A stretch of 64,000 bases of DNA from Haloterrigena gelatinilytica (lineage in GTDB: Archaea; Halobacteriota; Halobacteria; Halobacteriales; Natrialbaceae), in assembly GCF_013342145.1 (NCBI RefSeq), contig NZ_JABUQZ010000001.1, forward strand, positions 3,410,001 through 3,474,000, in the 5' to 3' direction. Position numbers and translations under genes: made by a program. The notes under the pieces are model-generated. The model was not told the DNA's origin. It did no database searches and was given only the letters and a program-made list of their open reading frames with translations. Position 1 is the first letter of the stretch, and each line of letters starts with the position of its first letter. Positions 61,202-64,000 of this stretch are shown in pieces.

Positions 61202-61358
61202 GGATCGTCTGGCCGCCCGTTCTCATAAAAAGTCTCGTACAGAGCAGGTGGCGATACCGTCTCGAGTCGGGCGCGAACAGTCGTCCCGAGTAGGGACGGT
61301 GCGATTATCTCGGCTGCGAGTACAGCGGCCTACTGTGTGGAAGCACGAGCAGTAGTAC

Positions 61359-61414
61359 CGAGCGCGCCGTCGGCGCGCTCGGCGATCAGCTGGCGGTCCG
61401 CGGCCTACGGCCGC
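61359..61414. repeat. Two palindromes with three-base loops
   Basis: CGAGCGCGCC-GTC-GGCGCGCTCG at 61359-61381 (10-bp stem) and GCGGCC-TAC-GGCCGC at 61400-61414 (6-bp stem). They lie in the 242-nt space between the Cas4-like gene promoter and the end of the cmi4-like gene, just past its stop codon. Same structural class as the arrays at 39102 and 47806. Confidence 0.75.
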
Positions 61415-61443
61415 ACTCGAACCCCGCCAAAAAACTTCGGTCG

Positions 61444-62034
61444 TTAGAACTCCACGTCCGTCTCCATCCCTTCGGTGGCGTCCTCGAGGCCGTCCTCGCG
61501 GACGTCGGTGGTCATGCGTTCCGAGAGTTCGGCGTCGGCGAGGATGCTGTCGAACTCGTCGCGGTAGCGGTCGTTGGCGGCGCGGGATTCGTCCTCGGCG
61601 GCGGCGACGCGGCGGTAGCGGCGGATCTGGGGCTCGCTGACGTCGTACTCGTCGGCGAGCGCGGCGTCGTCTTCCTCCCGGTCGCGGATCGCCGCGAGGT
61701 CGACCTCGTCGGCGTCGTCCTCGTCCACGAGGTGCAGCGACATGCGGGCCTCGAAGACCGTCTCCTCGTCGACGTCGAGGTCGGCGGCGATGGCGGCGTC
61801 GTCCTCGCCGTCGTAGAAGCCCCGCGCGACCGCGATGAGCTCGTCGTCCGTCAGCGGCGTCTCGAACGCGTAGCGCTCGCGCATCTGCTGGACGACGCTC
61901 TCGAGGCGCTCTTCGTCCGATCGGTCGTCGCGCTCGAGCGAGCCCCGGGAGTTCTCCTGGGATTCGGTGACGGTTTCCTCGCCGTCGGTGACGTCGGTGA
62001 AGATCTCGCGGAGTTCCTCGGTTTTGTCGTTCAT
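61444..62034 (-). CDS. Conditioned-medium-induced protein 4 homologue
   Basis: 196 residues, extremely acidic, soluble. The N-terminus MNDKTEELREIFTDVTDGEE and TVTESQENSRGSLE resemble the haloarchaeal conditioned-medium-induced protein 4 family. The middle contains two helix-turn-helix-like repeats: LIAVARGFYDGEDDAAIAAD and AAIRDREEDDAALADEYDV. A role in DNA binding or regulation is therefore possible. The name comes from expression in spent medium; the molecular role is unknown. It is divergent from the Fe-S protein gene, 178 nt between starts. Confidence 0.72.
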   Translation of the reverse strand: MNDKTEELREIFTDVTDGEETVTESQENSRGSLERDDRSDEERLESVVQQMRERYAFETPLTDDELIAVARGFYDGEDDAAIAADLDVDEETVFEARMSLHLVDEDDADEVDLAAIRDREEDDAALADEYDVSEPQIRRYRRVAAAEDESRAANDRYRDEFDSILADAELSERMTTDVREDGLEDATEGMETDVEF

Positions 62035-62212
62035 GGGTGGACACTCCCGACGGGCGGCTATTTAAGCCTGTTGCCAGATAGCGTTGGGCCGATATTAGAC
62101 ATCGTAAACGATTATAAACTGGCAATAAGAGGAAAATTTCCGCAAGACGGCATCGGGGTGGTGTTTGCGAGGGGTGACAAGAATTAAGTCACAGCCTCCC
62201 ACGTCATTGTAC

Positions 62213-64000
62213 ATGAACACCATAGCACAGTCGGAGGTGAGCAGGGAGACCTACCTGGGAATCGGCGGCGTGGAATACGTGCTGTTCTATTTCCTGGTCG
62301 CGGTGACCCTCGCCGTCTTCGCCTACGGCGTCTACCGACGGTTCAGTCGGTACACCGAGGGCGACGACGATCCGTTCGCTCGGCTCGACGAACTGCCGGG
62401 TCGAATCGTCAGCGCGGCGAAAATCGTCATCACGAACGAGAAACAGTTCAACAGGGATCTCTACGGCGGCCTGATGCACTCGTTTATCCTCTGGGGATTC
62501 CTGACGCTGTTGATCGCGACGCTGATCATCGGCTTCGAGCAGTACACGACGGAGCTGTTGTTCGGCATCGTGTTCTGGGAGGGCGACTTCTATCTCACCT
62601 ACCAGTTCATCGTCGACGCGATGGGCCTGCTGTTCGTCGTCGGGATCGGAATGGCCCTCTACCGGCGCTACTGGGTCCAGAATCACCGCCTCTGGGGTCG
62701 CCACACCTCCAACGAGGACGACGTCTTCATCTGGACGCTGTTCGGTCTCGGCGTCGGCGGTTTCCTCCTCGAGGGCTTTCGCATCTACATCAGCGGCATG
62801 CCGAGCCACGAGGTCGTCAGCTTCGTCGGCTACGGCCTGGCGATGGCCTTCGACGCGATCGGCCTGCCGACGACCGGAACGGTCCTGGAGGGCGGCGCGC
62901 TCAATCCCGACTACGCCGCGGTCGAACAACTCGGCTTCAACGCCGAGACGCTCCATTGGCTGACGTGGTGGTCGCACTCGCTGCTGGCGCTCTTCTTCAT
63001 CGCGTGGATCCCCACGCCGGGAAGCCGTTCCACATGCTCTCGTCGTTCGCGAACGTCGTCACGCGCGACGAGAAGGCCGGTCGGCGCCTCCCCAACGTCC
63101 CGTCGGATCTGGACGCGACGAACGCCGAGTCCATCGACGACTTCACCTGGAAGGAGATCCTCGATCAGGACGCCTGTACCAAGTGCGGGCGCTGTTCGTC
63201 TGTCTGTCCCGCGAAGGCCTCCAGCCGTCCGCTCGACCCGCGAGACGTCATCCTCGACCTCCGCAAGTATCGCGAGGAGCTCGAGGCCGACGGCGAGGAG
63301 AAGCCGATCATCGCCGACGGGGGTGCCGCGAGCGCAGCGAGGGGCACGTCGTCGGACGGACCGTCCGACGGAAGTACGAGCGTGATCAACACGGAGACCA
63401 TGGAGTCCTGCATGGCCTGTATGGCCTGTATGGACGCCTGTCCCGTCGAGATCGAGCACCTCCAGTCCTTCACCCGACTCAACCGGCAGATGACCGATCA
63501 GGGCGACGTCGCCCCCAGCATGCAGGACGTCTTCCAGAACGTCATGCAGAACGGCAACACCTTCGGCGACTCGCCGCGCAATCGCGGTGACTGGAGCGAC
63601 GACCTCGAGTTCGACGTGCCGGACGCTCGCGAGGAGAAAGTCGACTACCTCTGGTACGTCGGCGACTTCCCGAGTTACGACGAGCGCAACAAGCAGGTCG
63701 CTCGCTCGCTGGCGACGATCCTGCAGGAAGCCGACGTCAGCTTCGGCATCCTCTTCGACGACGAGAAGTACGACGGCAACGACATCCGTCGAGTCGGCGA
63801 GGAACTGTTTACGTCGAACTCGCCGGCCACCACGTCGAAACGTGGGAGGACTGCGAGTTCGACAACATCGTCTGTACGGACCCCCACTCCTACAACACGT
63901 TCGAGAACGAGTATCCGGAGCTCAACTTCGACGAGTTCGCCGACGACCCGATGATGCCCTTCGAGTACGACGAGCAGTGGAACGAAGACGGCGAGATCGA
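62213..64000 (+). pseudogene. Heterodisulfide-reductase-like Fe-S membrane protein, interrupted by two frame breaks, 3' end outside window
   Basis: The first segment (62213 to ~63013) has six membrane helices of a NarI/HdrE-like heme b domain (GLMHSFILWGFLTLLIATLI). A one-base loss at about 63014 breaks IAWIP from its expected continuation KPFHMLSSFANVV, which is in another frame. The second segment carries two [4Fe-4S] motifs, CTKCGRCSSVCP and CMACMACMDACPVEIE. A second one-base loss near 63808-63811 moves the frame again to VELAGHHVETWEDCEF and on to the window edge. All pieces align with one haloarchaeal electron-transfer protein family. They could be true lesions or sequencing errors; coding bias is intact throughout, which favours errors or a very recent event. 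Confidence 0.82.
63323..63370. repeat. Palindromic elements inside the Fe-S protein gene
   Basis: A 9-bp perfect stem CGTCGGACG-GAC-CGTCCGACG lies at 63350-63370, directly preceded by a GTGCC/GGCAC pair around gcgagcgcagcgag (63323-63347). They encode a Gly/Ala/Ser/Asp-rich linker between the two iron-sulfur motifs and keep the frame, as the elements in ileS do. Confidence 0.7.

Noticed and set aside
1-64000. Very high frequency of CTCGAG
   Set aside because: Explained by frequent Leu-Glu and frame-shifted codon pairs in acidic high-GC haloarchaeal proteins; not treated as a regulatory motif.
1-64000. Search for tRNA and rRNA genes
   Set aside because: Occasional GTTCGAAT-like strings were checked but no cloverleaf-compatible arms were found around them.

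Overview
The window is chromosomal DNA from an extremely halophilic archaeon, most like the Natrialbales (Natrinema, Haloterrigena, Natronorubrum). The protein-coding DNA is GC-rich with strong third-position GC. Encoded proteins are very acidic. Many secreted proteins carry twin-arginine signals, often with a haloarchaeal lipobox (AGC). Several families are typically haloarchaeal: halocyanins, a PGF-CTERM-anchored protein, a conditioned-medium-induced protein 4 homologue, aIF1A, an RFC small subunit and a DUF460 protein. Several genes have a T/A-rich promoter element about 25 nt before the start codon, consistent with leaderless transcripts. No rRNA, tRNA, IS element, provirus or CRISPR array was found.

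Layout. 1-6200: tail of an A24 prepilin peptidase, a HIT protein, then a possible CDP-alcohol cassette (CDP-glycerol-phosphotransferase-like enzyme, overlapping LicC-like nucleotidyltransferase, glycerophosphodiesterase), and a family-4-like uracil-DNA glycosylase. 6256-16527: ileS, a lipoprotein, a PGF-CTERM metalloprotease, prs, another lipoprotein, a beta-propeller protein and a GlmM-type phosphohexomutase. 16808-17673 and 30475-32005: two copies of a two-gene unit, plus a fifth single gene, sharing an unrecognised ~100-residue domain here called SQPDE. 17707-29773: S2P protease, HPP protein, UspA, membrane proteins, hisI, a CARDB-type lipoprotein, a 42-residue zinc-ribbon protein, serA, and a secreted protein resembling a degenerate copper amine oxidase. 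32143-38957: MOSC protein, EamA exporter, serB, a small membrane protein with a palindromic promoter site, and the metY-metX methionine operon. 39486-47625: DsrE-like protein, methyltransferase, MFS transporter, two halocyanins in tandem, a class V aminotransferase and a secreted subtilase. 48059-62034: aIF1A, DUF460 protein, corA with a tiny overlapping partner gene, RNase Z, a clamp-loader subunit with an altered Walker B, thioesterase, DUF21/CBS protein, glutaredoxin/peroxiredoxin-like pair, YrdC, a second copy of the small membrane protein with the same palindromic site, a Cas4-like protein lacking its nuclease residues, and cmi4. 62213-64000: a heterodisulfide-reductase-like Fe-S protein with two frame breaks, running off the window.

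Three signals are not explained by standard annotation. First, the duplicated SQPDE gene pairs combine a Tat-exported protein with a signal-less partner of the same fold, joined by a perfect Shine-Dalgarno. Second, short perfect hairpins with three-base loops occur in dense arrays in two intergenic regions and as in-frame insertions in ileS and the Fe-S gene. Third, the motif ACTCG-N4-CGAGT sits right after the TATA-like element of two paralogous genes 25 kb apart. Metabolically, serA, serB, metX, metY, hisI, prs and a class V aminotransferase indicate serine, methionine and histidine/nucleotide biosynthesis, and the halocyanins and Fe-S protein indicate membrane electron transport.
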